Shown: positions 34,490 through 44,989, counted from the stretch's first letter. The stretch is DNA of 64,000 nucleotides from Streptomyces bicolor (GCF_000719285.1 NZ_JOFS01000018.1:62001-126000); one strand, 5' to 3'. Program-made: numbers and translations. Notes: a model not told the origin generated them from the letters alone.

Positions 34490-35116
34490 CTATACCCAAC
34501 CTCGCTCGCGTGCGAGACGCACCGCCGCGTGCCGGTTCTCCGCCCCGAGTTTCGAGACGGCGGACGACAGATAGTTCCGCACGGTCCCCTGCGACAGCGC
34601 GGCCCGCTCCGCGATCTCCGCGACGGGCGCCCCGTCGGCGGCCAGCTCCAGCACCTCGGCCTCCCGCGCGGTCAGCGGCGAGTCCCCGGCGGCGATGGCG
34701 TCGGCGGCCAACTCCGGGTCGACATAACGGTTTCCGGCGTGCACGGTACGGATGATCTCCGCGAGCCGCTGCGCGCTGACGGTCTTCGGGACGAACCCGC
34801 GCACACCCGCCGCAAGGGCCCGCTTCAGATGACCGGGCCGTCCGTGACTGGTCACGATCAACACCTTGCAGCCGGGCAGTTCGGCGCGCAGGGATGTGGC
34901 GACCTTCACACCGTCCGCCCCTGGCATCTGAAGATCCAGTACGGCGACGTCCGGTTCGTGCGCCCGCGCCATCGCCAGCGCCTCCGGTCCGCTCGCCGCT
35001 TCGGCGACGATCAAGAGGTCGTCCTCCAGGGAGAGCAGTGTGGCGAGCGCACCCCGGATCAGATGCTCGTCGTCGGCGAGCAGCAGCCGTACGGCCCCGG
35101 TGGTCCGGTCGGTCAT
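34490..35116 (-). CDS. NarL/LuxR-family response regulator
   Basis: A 208-residue response regulator. The receiver domain has acidic pocket residues ADDE (residues 14-17), phosphorylation site Asp61 in VAVLDLQMPG, a Thr switch residue in LIVTSHG and a Lys in FVPKTVS. A LuxR helix-turn-helix follows (LTAREAEVLELAADGAPVAE, LSQGTVRNYLSSAVSKLG). The ATG overlaps the stop of the upstream kinase gene by 4 nt. It is DesR-like. It probably controls the ABC genes of the same operon through the repeats at 38138-38164. Confidence 0.93.
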   Translation of the reverse strand: MTDRTTGAVRLLLADDEHLIRGALATLLSLEDDLLIVAEAASGPEALAMARAHEPDVAVLDLQMPGADGVKVATSLRAELPGCKVLIVTSHGRPGHLKRALAAGVRGFVPKTVSAQRLAEIIRTVHAGNRYVDPELAADAIAAGDSPLTAREAEVLELAADGAPVAEIAERAALSQGTVRNYLSSAVSKLGAENRHAAVRLARERGWV

Positions 35117-36345
35117 ACGGCGACCTCCCGCACGTCCGATGCGGCCCCCGTCAGTGGCACCTCCGCCACCAGCCGGAACACCCCTTCCCCGACGCGACCG
35201 GCCTCCAGCGTGCCGTCCACCGCGGCCAGCCGCTCCCGCAGCCCGGCGAGCCCGGAGCCGCCACCTCCGTCGGAGGCTCCCGCGGCCCCGTCGTTCTCCA
35301 CCGTCAACACCACACGCCCCTCTGACACCCGCACTCCCACCGCGCACCGCCCGGCATCCCCGTGCCGCAGCACATTGGTGGCCGCCTCCCGCACCACCCA
35401 CGCCAGCGCCGACTGCACCTCGGCAGGCAGCCCGGCCGCCTCCCCGGTCACCTCGCAGTCGATCCCGGCGGCCGTCAACACCCCCTGCGCACCGGCGAGT
35501 TCGACCCCAAGTTCGGCCTCCCGATACCCCCGTACGACGTCCCGCACCTCGCGCTGCGACTCCTGCGCGATCCGCTGCACCTCGATCATCTGCTCCACGG
35601 CCTCGGGCCGCCCGCGCCGAGCGAGCTGCACGGCGAGCTCGCTCTTGAGGGCGATGACCGCCAGGTTCCGCCCCATCACGTCGTGCAGATCCCGCCCGAA
35701 CCGCAGCCGCTCCTCGGCGACGGCGAGCCGGGCGCGGGTCTCGCGGGCCTCGTGGAGTTCGTAGACGGCCCTGAGCAGCCAGACCGAGAAGACGGCCGTG
35801 AAGGCGAGGAACCCACAGCCGAGCAGCAGGATCGGCGTGACGACCAGCGCGGCGAGGGGGGACCCGGTCATCGCGAGCACGATGAGCCCCGCACCCGCTG
35901 CGGAACCCGCCACGAGGCCGTACACCCGCCTGCGCCCCCGCACACCGAGCGCCATGATGCCCACGCCGAAGACCGCGGCGACGCCGAAGACGCTGCCCGC
36001 CGCGGAGTCGACGCCGTCACCCTTCGGGCCGTACTCGGCGACCGCGGAGGCGGTGGCGACGACGACCGCGGTGGCGGCGCCGAGCGTCCACAGCAGCCGT
36101 ACGGGCTGCTCACGCCGACCGCACACCCAGTCCACCGACCGCGACACGGTCAGGGCGCAGATCGCCGCGTGGGCCGCCATCAGGAGCATCAGCCAGGCAC
36201 CCAGCCCACTCCTGATCTCGGCGGCGACCGGCATCACGGCCCCCACGACCTCCGACACCGCGAAGAAGTGGAACGACCCCCGCGTATACGTCTCCACCTT
36301 CGCCGGAGTGCTCTTCCCCCGCCACCACGTGCCCGGCCCGCGCAT
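35113..36345 (-). CDS. DesK-like sensor histidine kinase
   Basis: A 410-residue HisKA_3 kinase. Several hydrophobic segments between residues 28 and 195 form about five or six helices. A short coiled region (LHEARETRARLAVAEERLRFG) leads to the phospho-acceptor His221 in GRDLHDVMGRNLAVIALKSE. The HATPase domain contains WVVREAATNVLRHGDA and GSGLAGLRERLAAVDG. No extracellular domain is visible, so it may sense the membrane or its ABC partner. It partners the response regulator it overlaps. It follows the permease gene by 16 nt. Confidence 0.93.
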   Translation of the reverse strand: MRGPGTWWRGKSTPAKVETYTRGSFHFFAVSEVVGAVMPVAAEIRSGLGAWLMLLMAAHAAICALTVSRSVDWVCGRREQPVRLLWTLGAATAVVVATASAVAEYGPKGDGVDSAAGSVFGVAAVFGVGIMALGVRGRRRVYGLVAGSAAGAGLIVLAMTGSPLAALVVTPILLLGCGFLAFTAVFSVWLLRAVYELHEARETRARLAVAEERLRFGRDLHDVMGRNLAVIALKSELAVQLARRGRPEAVEQMIEVQRIAQESQREVRDVVRGYREAELGVELAGAQGVLTAAGIDCEVTGEAAGLPAEVQSALAWVVREAATNVLRHGDAGRCAVGVRVSEGRVVLTVENDGAAGASDGGGGSGLAGLRERLAAVDGTLEAGRVGEGVFRLVAEVPLTGAASDVREVAV

Positions 36346-36361
36346 ACCCCGTCCCCCTGCC

Positions 36362-37138
36362 TCAGTGCCGCGGCTCCCAACGGAACCACCGTCGTACAGC
36401 CAACACGCCCAGGACCGTCCAGGCCAGCCCGGTCACCACGGGCCCGATCACCTCGTACGCCGACAGCTCGCCGGTCCAGCCACCCCGCAGCAGGGTGATC
36501 ACCGGGGTCAGCGGCAGCAGTTCGCACACCGACGCCACCCGGTCCGGCAGCATCTCCAGGGGGACGAACATCCCGGAGGAGATCATGGAGAGGAAGGTCA
36601 CGGGCAGTGTCGTGACCTGCGCGCTCTCGACGGTGCGGGTGAAGGAGGCCGTCACCGCGGCGAGCGCCGCGCACAGCACCAGACCCAACACCAGGCCGAG
36701 CACGGCGAGATGGGGAGCGCGGGGCGCGCCGACGTCGAGCAGGACGGCGCAGCCGACCGCCAGCACCAGGCACTGCGCGAGGCCCGTGGCCACGGCCGGC
36801 AGCGCGGCCCCGGCGAGGATCTCCCTGTCCCGCAGCTCGCCGGTGCGCAGCCGTTTGAGGACGAGCTCTTCGCGCCGGCCGGTGTAGACGGCGACGAGCG
36901 TCGAGTACACCGCGAAGAGCAGCGAGAAGCCGATCGAGGCGGGCAGGACGACCGTGCCGAGCGTGAGGCCCGCCTCGGCCAGATCCATCCCCTTCGCCGC
37001 CTGCTGGACACTGAAGGGCAGCAACAGCGGCACGAACAGCGCCGCGAACAGCGTGCCCTTGCTGCGTCCGAGCAAGGTCAGCTCGGCCCGGGCCAAGGCC
37101 GTCATGCGCCCCACGGGGGTGGTCGTCGCCGTACTCAT
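36362..37138 (-). CDS. ABC-2 type transporter permease
   Basis: A 258-residue ABC-2 export permease with about six helices. It starts MSTATTTPVGRMTALARAEL, using the ATG that overlaps the ATP-binding gene stop. The block TLPVTFLSMISSGMFVPLEMLPD is typical of the DrrB-like family. With the ATPase it would export a hydrophobic compound or lipid, or act in envelope defence. The substrate is not known. Confidence 0.9.
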   Translation of the reverse strand: MSTATTTPVGRMTALARAELTLLGRSKGTLFAALFVPLLLPFSVQQAAKGMDLAEAGLTLGTVVLPASIGFSLLFAVYSTLVAVYTGRREELVLKRLRTGELRDREILAGAALPAVATGLAQCLVLAVGCAVLLDVGAPRAPHLAVLGLVLGLVLCAALAAVTASFTRTVESAQVTTLPVTFLSMISSGMFVPLEMLPDRVASVCELLPLTPVITLLRGGWTGELSAYEVIGPVVTGLAWTVLGVLAVRRWFRWEPRH

Positions 37139-38094
37139 GCCGCGTACTCCTTCGTCTCGGCGGCTTCCGCCGCCTCCCGCGCGATCCCCAGGAACGCCTC
37201 CTCCAACGACGCCGACCGCACATCCAGCCGGCGCAGTTCCACCCCGGCCGCGTCGGCCCACACCAGCAGCCGGGTCGCGGTCCGCTGCAGCTCGCGGGTC
37301 CGCAGCCGTACGACACGTCCGTCGACCTCGTGCTCGCACACGCCCATGGCGTCGAGGGGCGGCAGATCTCCCATGAACCAGCCGTCGGGCAGCTCGAAGG
37401 TGATCCGCGAGGGCTGGGCCGCCGTCACCTCGGCCGGTGTGCCGGCCGCCGCGATGCGCCCCTCGTGCAGGATCGCGAGCCGGTCGGCGAGATTCTCGGC
37501 CTCTTCCAGGTAGTGCGTGGTCAGCAGCACGGTCGTACCGGCGTCCCGCAGCTCCCGCACCAACTCCCAGGTGTCCCGGCGCCCTTCGGCGTCGAGGCCG
37601 GTCGTCGGCTCGTCCAGGAACAGCACCTCGGGCCTGCCGAGCAGCGCGAGCGCCAGGTCCAGCCGCCGCCGTTCACCGCCGGACAGCTGCTTCACCCGCA
37701 CCTTGGCCCGCCGCCCGAGCCCGACCAGCTCCAGCGCCTCCGCCTCGGGCATGGCCCCGCTCACGCACCCCGCCCACATCCGCGCGGTCTCGGCGACGGT
37801 CAGCTCGGAGGGAAACCCGCCCTCCTGCAGCATCACCCCGGTCCGGGGCCGTACGACGTCCCGCTCGGCGTAGGGGTCGTGCCCGAGCACCCGCACGTTT
37901 CCCCCGGCGGGCCGGGCGAGCCCCTCCAGCAGCTCGACGGTGGACGTCTTGCCCGCGCCGTTGGTGCCGAGCAGCGCGAAGACCTCGCCGCGGTCCACGG
38001 AGAACGAGATTCCGCGCACCGCCTCGAACCCGCCCCCGTACACACGCCGCAGGTCGGTGACCTCAATCACGTGTTCGTGTTCGTTGGTGTTCAT
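37135..38094 (-). CDS. ABC transporter ATP-binding protein (DrrA-like)
   Basis: A 319-residue ABC ATPase. Walker A is GTNGAGKTST near residue 44, the Q-loop MLQEGGF near residue 89, the signature LSGGERRRLDLALALL, Walker B VLFLDEPTTGLD, and H-loop TTHYLEEAE. A C-terminal extension of about 100 residues follows, as in drug and lipid exporters. First gene of a four-gene operon with its permease, a sensor kinase and a response regulator. The divergent upstream region carries inverted TGTCA/TGACA elements. Confidence 0.93.
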   Translation of the reverse strand: MNTNEHEHVIEVTDLRRVYGGGFEAVRGISFSVDRGEVFALLGTNGAGKTSTVELLEGLARPAGGNVRVLGHDPYAERDVVRPRTGVMLQEGGFPSELTVAETARMWAGCVSGAMPEAEALELVGLGRRAKVRVKQLSGGERRRLDLALALLGRPEVLFLDEPTTGLDAEGRRDTWELVRELRDAGTTVLLTTHYLEEAENLADRLAILHEGRIAAAGTPAEVTAAQPSRITFELPDGWFMGDLPPLDAMGVCEHEVDGRVVRLRTRELQRTATRLLVWADAAGVELRRLDVRSASLEEAFLGIAREAAEAAETKEYAA

Positions 38095-38137
38095 GACACC
38101 AGCGTCCCGGCGATCCGACGTCCGCAGCAGTGCGCGC

Positions 38138-38164
38138 TGTCACGGCTCGGCATGACAAATGTCA
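38138..38164. promoter_or_regulatory. Likely response-regulator operator
   Basis: TGTCA (38138-38142), TGACA (38153-38157) and TGTCA (38160-38164) form two nested inverted repeats, including the 12-mer TGACAAATGTCA. They lie 44-70 nt upstream of the ABC ATPase ATG, where a DesR/NarL-type regulator would bind to autoregulate the operon. Confidence 0.55.
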
Positions 38165-38184
38165 GACGGACGCGCGGGCACATG

Positions 38185-38216
38185 AAAAACCCCGGTCCAC
38201 TGGACCGGGGTTTCTA
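38185..38216 (-). terminator. Terminator of tRNA-Gly copy 2
   Basis: AACCCCGGTCC and GGACCGGGGTT form a perfect stem (within 38188-38212) around the loop ACT. On the minus strand it is followed by a T-run, giving a classic intrinsic terminator just after the tRNA 3' end. Confidence 0.85.
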
Positions 38217-38221
38217 TCAAG

Positions 38222-38294
38222 AGCGGACGACGAGGCTCGAACTCGCGACCTCAACCTTGGCAAGGTTGCGCTCTACCAACTGAGCTACGTCCGC
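38222..38294 (-). tRNA. tRNA-Gly (GCC), copy 2
   Basis: Identical in all 73 nt to the tRNA-Gly at 34394-34466, in the same orientation; anticodon GCC. The two copies flank the two-component/ABC operon. Confidence 0.96.
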
Positions 38295-38374
38295 ATTGCC
38301 TCCGATCGGCTCTCACCGATCGGCGCGAGCACCAGCCTACCTGATCCACAACAGCGGTTGGTACGGCGGTACAG

Positions 38375-38446
38375 AGCGGGTGACAGGAATTGCACACTGC
38401 GCCTTCCCCCTGGAAGGGGGATGTTCTGCTACTGAACTACACCCGC
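38375..38446 (-). tRNA. tRNA-Gly (TCC)
   Basis: Acceptor GCGGGTG pairs with CACCCGC, D-arm TAGTTCAGTAGCAGAAC, anticodon loop CTTCCAG with TCC in a CCCCC/GGGGG stem, and T-arm GCAATTCCTGT. It is 72 nt and CCA is not encoded. It reads GGA/GGG glycine codons. Confidence 0.94.
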
Positions 38447-38536
38447 AAGCTCCCGAGCTGGGCTTTTCTGCCCCGCCCGGCGGCGTGTCCCAGACATTAG
38501 CTGATCGGCAGGGGGGTAGCGCAAGTCGGTTGACGC

Positions 38537-38558
38537 CAGGGCCCGCTGACAGGCCCTG
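38537..38558 (-). terminator. Hairpin after lsrL
   Basis: CAGGGCC (38537-38543) and GGCCCTG (38552-38558) form a 7-bp stem 20 nt downstream of the lsrL stop on the minus strand. Confidence 0.5.
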
Positions 38559-38578
38559 AGCCACACCGTCGGCCGGCG

Positions 38579-38896
38579 TCACTGCGCCGCGCTGAACGCC
38601 TCGTAGACCTTCTTGGGGATCCGGCCGCGGGCCGGCACCTCCATCTTGTTGGCCTGCGCCCAGGCGCGCACGGCCGCCGGGTCCGGGGCGACCTCGGTCT
38701 GCTTGTACGCCTTGCCTGACTTCGACCGCTTGCGACCGGCCTCCACGTACGGCGCGAGCGCCTTACGCAGTTTCTCGGCATTGGCTTCATTCAGGTCGAT
38801 CTCGTACGACTTGCCGTCGAGTCCGAAGGCGATCGTTTCCGCCGCTTCCGAGCCGTCGATGTCGTCAAAGAGCGTGACCACGACCTTCTGCGCCAC
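38579..38896 (-). CDS. lsrL: Lsr2-family nucleoid-associated protein
   Basis: A 105-residue Lsr2 protein, the actinobacterial H-NS analogue that binds AT-rich DNA and silences it. The N-terminal oligomerisation domain reads VAQKVVVTLFDDIDGSEAAE. The C-terminal DNA-binding domain has the minor-groove RGR motif in VPARGRIPKKV. Streptomyces carry two paralogues; by its place beside purS I take this to be LsrL, from memory of S. coelicolor SCO4076. The GTG at 38896 follows GAAGGGACC. The frame is open to 38998 but the standard Lsr2 start is used. It is divergent from purSQL across an unusually AT-rich 280-nt region. Confidence 0.93.
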   Translation of the reverse strand: MAQKVVVTLFDDIDGSEAAETIAFGLDGKSYEIDLNEANAEKLRKALAPYVEAGRKRSKSGKAYKQTEVAPDPAAVRAWAQANKMEVPARGRIPKKVYEAFSAAQ

Positions 38897-39176
38897 GAAT
38901 ATCGGTCCCTTCGTACGGCACGGTGACAATTCATTTGTACAGTGCCAGACAATGCGATGTGAAGTTCGACTAAATCCCTTCCGCGTGTCCGAGCGCAATA
39001 GGTACCGGGTGTCGATCCGGGATCTTTTCCGGAACTTTTCACCGACCGGCTGTCTTCGGTCGGGCCGTGATGGCCGTCACGTAGATTCCTACAAGTCGAC
39101 GCGCGTAGAAATTTTGTGCAGGTAGTCTGAAACCACCTGCAGGAACCTGCTCAGCACCACACCACCGGGAGTGCAC

Positions 39177-39440
39177 GTGGCACGCGTCGTAGTCGACGTC
39201 ATGCTCAAGCCGGAGATCCTCGACCCCCAGGGCCAGGCGGTGCAGCGCGCACTGCCGCGGCTGGGTTTCGAAGGCATCTCGGACGTACGTCAGGGAAAGC
39301 GATTCGAACTGGAAGTTGACGGGCCGGTCGACGAGGCCATGCTCGCCCGCATCCACGAGCTTGCGGAATCCTTCCTCGCCAACACCGTGATCGAGGACTT
39401 CACCGTCCGGATCGAGGAAGTCGCGGAGGCCGCGAAGTGA
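39177..39440 (+). CDS. purS: FGAM synthase subunit PurS
   Basis: An 87-residue PurS, the small structural subunit that helps channel ammonia from PurQ to PurL in formylglycinamidine ribonucleotide synthase. It starts [20 protein letters not shown], a family hallmark, and ends [16 protein letters not shown] 39177 has CGGGAG five nt upstream; GTG 39171 is in frame but overlaps that site. The stop overlaps purQ by 4 nt (GTGA). It heads the purSQL operon. Confidence 0.96.
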   Translation: MARVVVDVMLKPEILDPQGQAVQRALPRLGFEGISDVRQGKRFELEVDGPVDEAMLARIHELAESFLANTVIEDFTVRIEEVAEAAK

Positions 39441-40137
39441 CCGCTCGTATTGGCGTCGTCACTTTCCCGGGTTCTCTCGACGACCGGGACACGCAGCGTG
39501 CGGTGCGCCTCGCGGGTGCCGAACCGGTTGCCCTGTGGCACAAGGACAAGGACCTCAAGCAGGTCGACGCCGTGGTGCTGTGCGGCGGTTTCTCGTACGG
39601 CGACTATCTGCGTGCCGGGGCCATCGCCCGCTTCTCGCCGGTGATGGACACGGTCATCGAGCAGGCGAAGGCCGGCCTGCCGGTCCTCGGCATCTGCAAC
39701 GGCTTCCAGATCCTGACCGAGGCCCACCTCCTCCCGGGCGGGATGCTCGGCAACGACCATCTGCACTTCATCTGCCGCGACCAGAAGCTGCGGGTGGAGA
39801 ACGCCGAAACCGCCTGGACCAGCGACTACGAGAGCGGGCAGGAGATCCACATCCCGCTCAAGAACATGGACGGCCGTTACGTCGCCGACCAGTACACGCT
39901 GGACAAGCTGGAGGCCGAGGGCCTGGTCGCGTTCCGGTATCTCGCCCGCGGCGACGCCGCTGATGGATACGGCAACCCGAACGGCTCGCTCAACGACATC
40001 GCCGGCATCACCAACGAGGCCGGCAACGTCGTAGGCCTCATGCCGCACCCGGAGCACGCCGTCGAGCCCCTCATCGGGTCGGGCCGCACCGACGGCCTCC
40101 CGTTCTTCACCTCGATCCTCAAGAAGCTGGTCAACGC

Positions 40138-40141
<4 letters not shown>
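39437..40141 (+). CDS. purQ: FGAM synthase subunit PurQ (glutaminase)
   Basis: A 234-residue class I glutamine amidotransferase subunit that hydrolyses glutamine to supply ammonia to PurL. Nucleophile Cys87 lies in [10 protein letters not shown], and the His/Glu pair in [10 protein letters not shown]. The loop before the active site reads [16 protein letters not shown], where most PurQ proteins have Pro in place of Cys49. GTG start overlaps purS; the stop overlaps the ATG of purL. Length is normal. Confidence 0.97.
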
Positions 40142-42396
<2,255 letters not shown>

Positions 42397-42409
42397 GTGG
42401 TCGTACGAC

Positions 42410-42447
42410 AACGGAGGTCCCGCCCGGCACAGGGCGGGACCTCCGTT
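42410..42447 (+). terminator. Terminator of purSQL
   Basis: AACGGAGGTCCCGCCC (42410-42425) pairs perfectly with GGGCGGGACCTCCGTT (42432-42447) around a 6-nt loop. It separates purL from the EACC1-caspase genes. Confidence 0.85.
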
Positions 42448-42595
42448 CGTGTCCGGGGGGTGTGCGGCTGTGGCGGGCGCACTCCGGCGCCGACGGGACA
42501 GTGCCCGAACTTCTTGGTGCGGCAAGGTAGTTGTGTGTGATTCTGAGAGTGTGCCGGGATCACTGCGCCGGGCGGTCACCGAGGAGCGGGGGCGG

Positions 42596-42949
42596 ATGGA
42601 GATCAGGTTCGAGGCGGCCGGGCCGGACCAGGAGGAGGAACTGCGGTCCCTGTTCTCCTGGTTCATGGACGACCGGTCGCTGCGGGGGCACGTCCGTGTG
42701 GAGCGGGTCGGGGCCGACGACCCGGGGCGGATGGGGCCGGGCTTCGAAGCGGTGCTCGCGGTGCTGTCCACCGCGGCCGCCCTGGTTCAGCTCCCGCTGT
42801 CGTACCTGGCCTGGCGCCAGAGCCGCAGACCCAGTCCCCCGGTCACCGTCAACGTCGTCGGCGCGGACTCCGCCGAGGTGCAGGACATCCTGCGCAGGCT
42901 TCGGGGAGAGGCCGCGGAGGACGGCGGGGCCGGAGGAGGCGGGCAGTGA
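42596..42949 (+). CDS. Effector-associated constant component EACC1 protein
   Basis: A 117-residue protein matching the EACC1 family: an N-terminal strand and helix with ELRSLFSWFMDDRSLRGHVR, a hydrophobic central helix (FEAVLAVLSTAAALVQLPLS), a basic YLAWRQSRR, then VTVNVVGADSAEVQDILRRL. EACC1 proteins were described by comparative genomics as constant small partners of variable effectors (caspases, trypsins and others) in predicted actinobacterial conflict systems; the mechanism is unknown. The ATG follows GAGGAG with 9-nt spacing; in-frame GTGs upstream lack such a site. It overlaps the caspase gene by 4 nt, so the two are co-translated. Confidence 0.8.
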   Translation: MEIRFEAAGPDQEEELRSLFSWFMDDRSLRGHVRVERVGADDPGRMGPGFEAVLAVLSTAAALVQLPLSYLAWRQSRRPSPPVTVNVVGADSAEVQDILRRLRGEAAEDGGAGGGGQ

Positions 42950-44967
42950 CGGTGACGACCGGAAGTGCGGGGGAGCGACCGGTTGGCGACACCTCCTCCC
43001 GTATCGATCCGCACCGTTCCGCCTGTGTGCTGATCGGCGTGGACGACTACACGGATCTCGAGCCGCTGCGCAGCGTCCGCCGCAATCTCGCCGAACTGCG
43101 GGACGTGCTCACGGACCCCGAGATCTGGGGGATCCCGGCGGACCGGATCGTCACGGTCGCCAACCCGACGTCCGCCGCCGAACTGGTCGGACCGATCCGG
43201 GAAGCAGGACTCCTCGCGGAGGACACCCTGCTGGTCTACTACGCGGGCCACGGACTCATCGACCGTCACGAGAGACAGCTTCTGCTCACGCTGCCCGGCT
43301 CGGTGGAGGACCAGCCGGAATCCTGCGTCCGCGCCGGTGACATGCGGCGCGCCATCCGTGACACCGGCGCCGCGCTGCGCCGTGTCCTGATCCTCGACTG
43401 CTGCTTCAGCGGCCGCGTGCTGACCGAGATGTCCGGGGACCGCGCCAGGCAGGGCAGCCAGATGGCCGTGGGGACACTGCGCGATGTCGCCGGTTCCTAC
43501 GTCATGACCTCCGCCCCGGGAGACCGCCCCTCCCACGCCCCCGACGCCAAACGCTGCACCGTCTTCACCGGCGCCCTCGTGGACGTCATGCGCGACGGGT
43601 TGCCGGACGGACCGAAGATGCTGGGCCTGCACGCCCTCTTCCAGGCGGTCAAGGAGCGCATCACGGCCCGCAGACCCGAGGTGCCGCAGGAGCCCCAGGA
43701 CGAGGACCGCAACGGGGTCGGCCGGCTGGACTTCATCCGCAACGTCGCCGTGCTCCCGCCGCTGACCCCGCCGGTCCCGCCCGTCGACGGGGTGCGCCGA
43801 GGGCGGTTGCGGACCCTCGCGTGGTCGTTGGTCGCCGGGGCCGTGGGGCTCGCAGTCGGCCTCGGTGCGGCCCCCGCCGCCGACTGGTGGCACCGCACCC
43901 ATCCCTCGCCGGCGACCGGGGCATGCGGCACGCCGGCGGACGGCGGCACCCAGCCCCGGGCGGTGCTGCTCGACCATTCCGACGCCCTGGACAAGAAGAA
44001 CGTCGACTACGAGGCGATCGAGGGTCTCTCCTCCCTCGCCCTCGTGTCCGGCGGCCCCGGCGTCCAGGCCCTCGCGCTCGCCGACAACTCCCCGGGCCTG
44101 ATCTTCCCGCTCGCCCTCGGCAGCCCCTTCGACCTGCGCCCCTCCGCCGACACGGGGCACACCTTGCGACGCGCGAACGGCGAGGGGTTCCCCGAGTGGT
44201 ACGACGGGGAGGCCCTGGCGGTCGAGAAAGGGGGCCGGACGGCACTGGTCGGCTCCGAGACCGGCCCGGCCATCCGGCGCTTCGACATCGCCGACGGCAG
44301 ACAGATCGGTGCGGACCTCCCCATCCCGAAGGACCTGCGGTACTGGCCCGCGGGCGGGGCCCAGATCGGACGCAGCATCGAATCCCTCGCCCTCTCGCCG
44401 GACGGCCGCCACCTCTATGCGGGATGGGAGGCACCCCTGGCCAAGGACGGCGACCAACGCGGCCGGGGCATCATCCGCATCCAGCACTACACGGGCACGC
44501 CCGGGGGCACCTACACCCCCGACCGGCAGTACGCCTACCTGGCCGGCGACGGAATGAACCTGGTGGAACTGGTCGCCGTCGACGACCACGGGCGGCTGCT
44601 CGCCCTGGAGCGCCAGTACACGGCCGGCATGGGCACGTCCGTCCGCGTCGTCCAGCTGTCTCTCGCACGGGCACGCGACGTGACCGGCGATGACTCCCTC
44701 TACGGCCTCCCCGCGGACGTCTACGCCAGAGAAACGGTCCTGTTCGATCTCGCGAACTGCCCGGCCGGCGGTCCCGGAATGGTCGCCACTCCGGGATCGG
44801 CGCAGCTCAACCCGCTGGTCGACAACGTGGAGGGCATGGCCCTGGGCGAGCAGTGGACCGACGGGCGCTACACCGGCTGGCGCCCCCTGTATCTGGTCTC
44901 CGACGACAACGGCAGCGGCGACCAGATCACCCGCTTCTACTCGATCGCCGTGCGCCTGTACCCATAG
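42946..44967 (+). CDS. Membrane-anchored caspase-family protein with phytase-like domain
   Basis: A 673-residue protein with three parts. Residues about 20-250 form a peptidase C14 caspase domain with the catalytic dyad His102 (VYYAGHG) and Cys153 (LDCCFSG). One transmembrane helix follows near residues 288-310 (LAWSLVAGAVGLAVGLGAAP). Residues about 330-673 resemble the esterase-like-activity-of-phytase beta-propeller domain (EGLSSLALVSGG, IESLALSPDGRHLYAGWEAP, VEGMALGEQW, LVSDDNGSGDQITRFYSIAV). The helix and domain order predict caspase inside, propeller outside. The GTG overlaps EACC1. No effector substrate is evident nearby. Confidence 0.85.
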   Translation: MTVTTGSAGERPVGDTSSRIDPHRSACVLIGVDDYTDLEPLRSVRRNLAELRDVLTDPEIWGIPADRIVTVANPTSAAELVGPIREAGLLAEDTLLVYYAGHGLIDRHERQLLLTLPGSVEDQPESCVRAGDMRRAIRDTGAALRRVLILDCCFSGRVLTEMSGDRARQGSQMAVGTLRDVAGSYVMTSAPGDRPSHAPDAKRCTVFTGALVDVMRDGLPDGPKMLGLHALFQAVKERITARRPEVPQEPQDEDRNGVGRLDFIRNVAVLPPLTPPVPPVDGVRRGRLRTLAWSLVAGAVGLAVGLGAAPAADWWHRTHPSPATGACGTPADGGTQPRAVLLDHSDALDKKNVDYEAIEGLSSLALVSGGPGVQALALADNSPGLIFPLALGSPFDLRPSADTGHTLRRANGEGFPEWYDGEALAVEKGGRTALVGSETGPAIRRFDIADGRQIGADLPIPKDLRYWPAGGAQIGRSIESLALSPDGRHLYAGWEAPLAKDGDQRGRGIIRIQHYTGTPGGTYTPDRQYAYLAGDGMNLVELVAVDDHGRLLALERQYTAGMGTSVRVVQLSLARARDVTGDDSLYGLPADVYARETVLFDLANCPAGGPGMVATPGSAQLNPLVDNVEGMALGEQWTDGRYTGWRPLYLVSDDNGSGDQITRFYSIAVRLYP

Positions 44968-44989
44968 GCATCGCCGTGCGCCTGTACCC
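44944..44989 (+). repeat. 26-bp direct duplication at the caspase gene stop
   Basis: ATCGCCGTGCGCCTGTACCC occurs at 44944-44963 and again at 44970-44989. The TAG stop lies between the copies, so the last codons of the gene are repeated just past it. Confidence 0.9.

Noticed and set aside
42946..44967. Plain secreted phytase or esterase
   Set aside because: The N-terminal caspase dyad and the overlapping EACC1 gene show a multidomain effector; the phytase-like part is only the C-terminal half.
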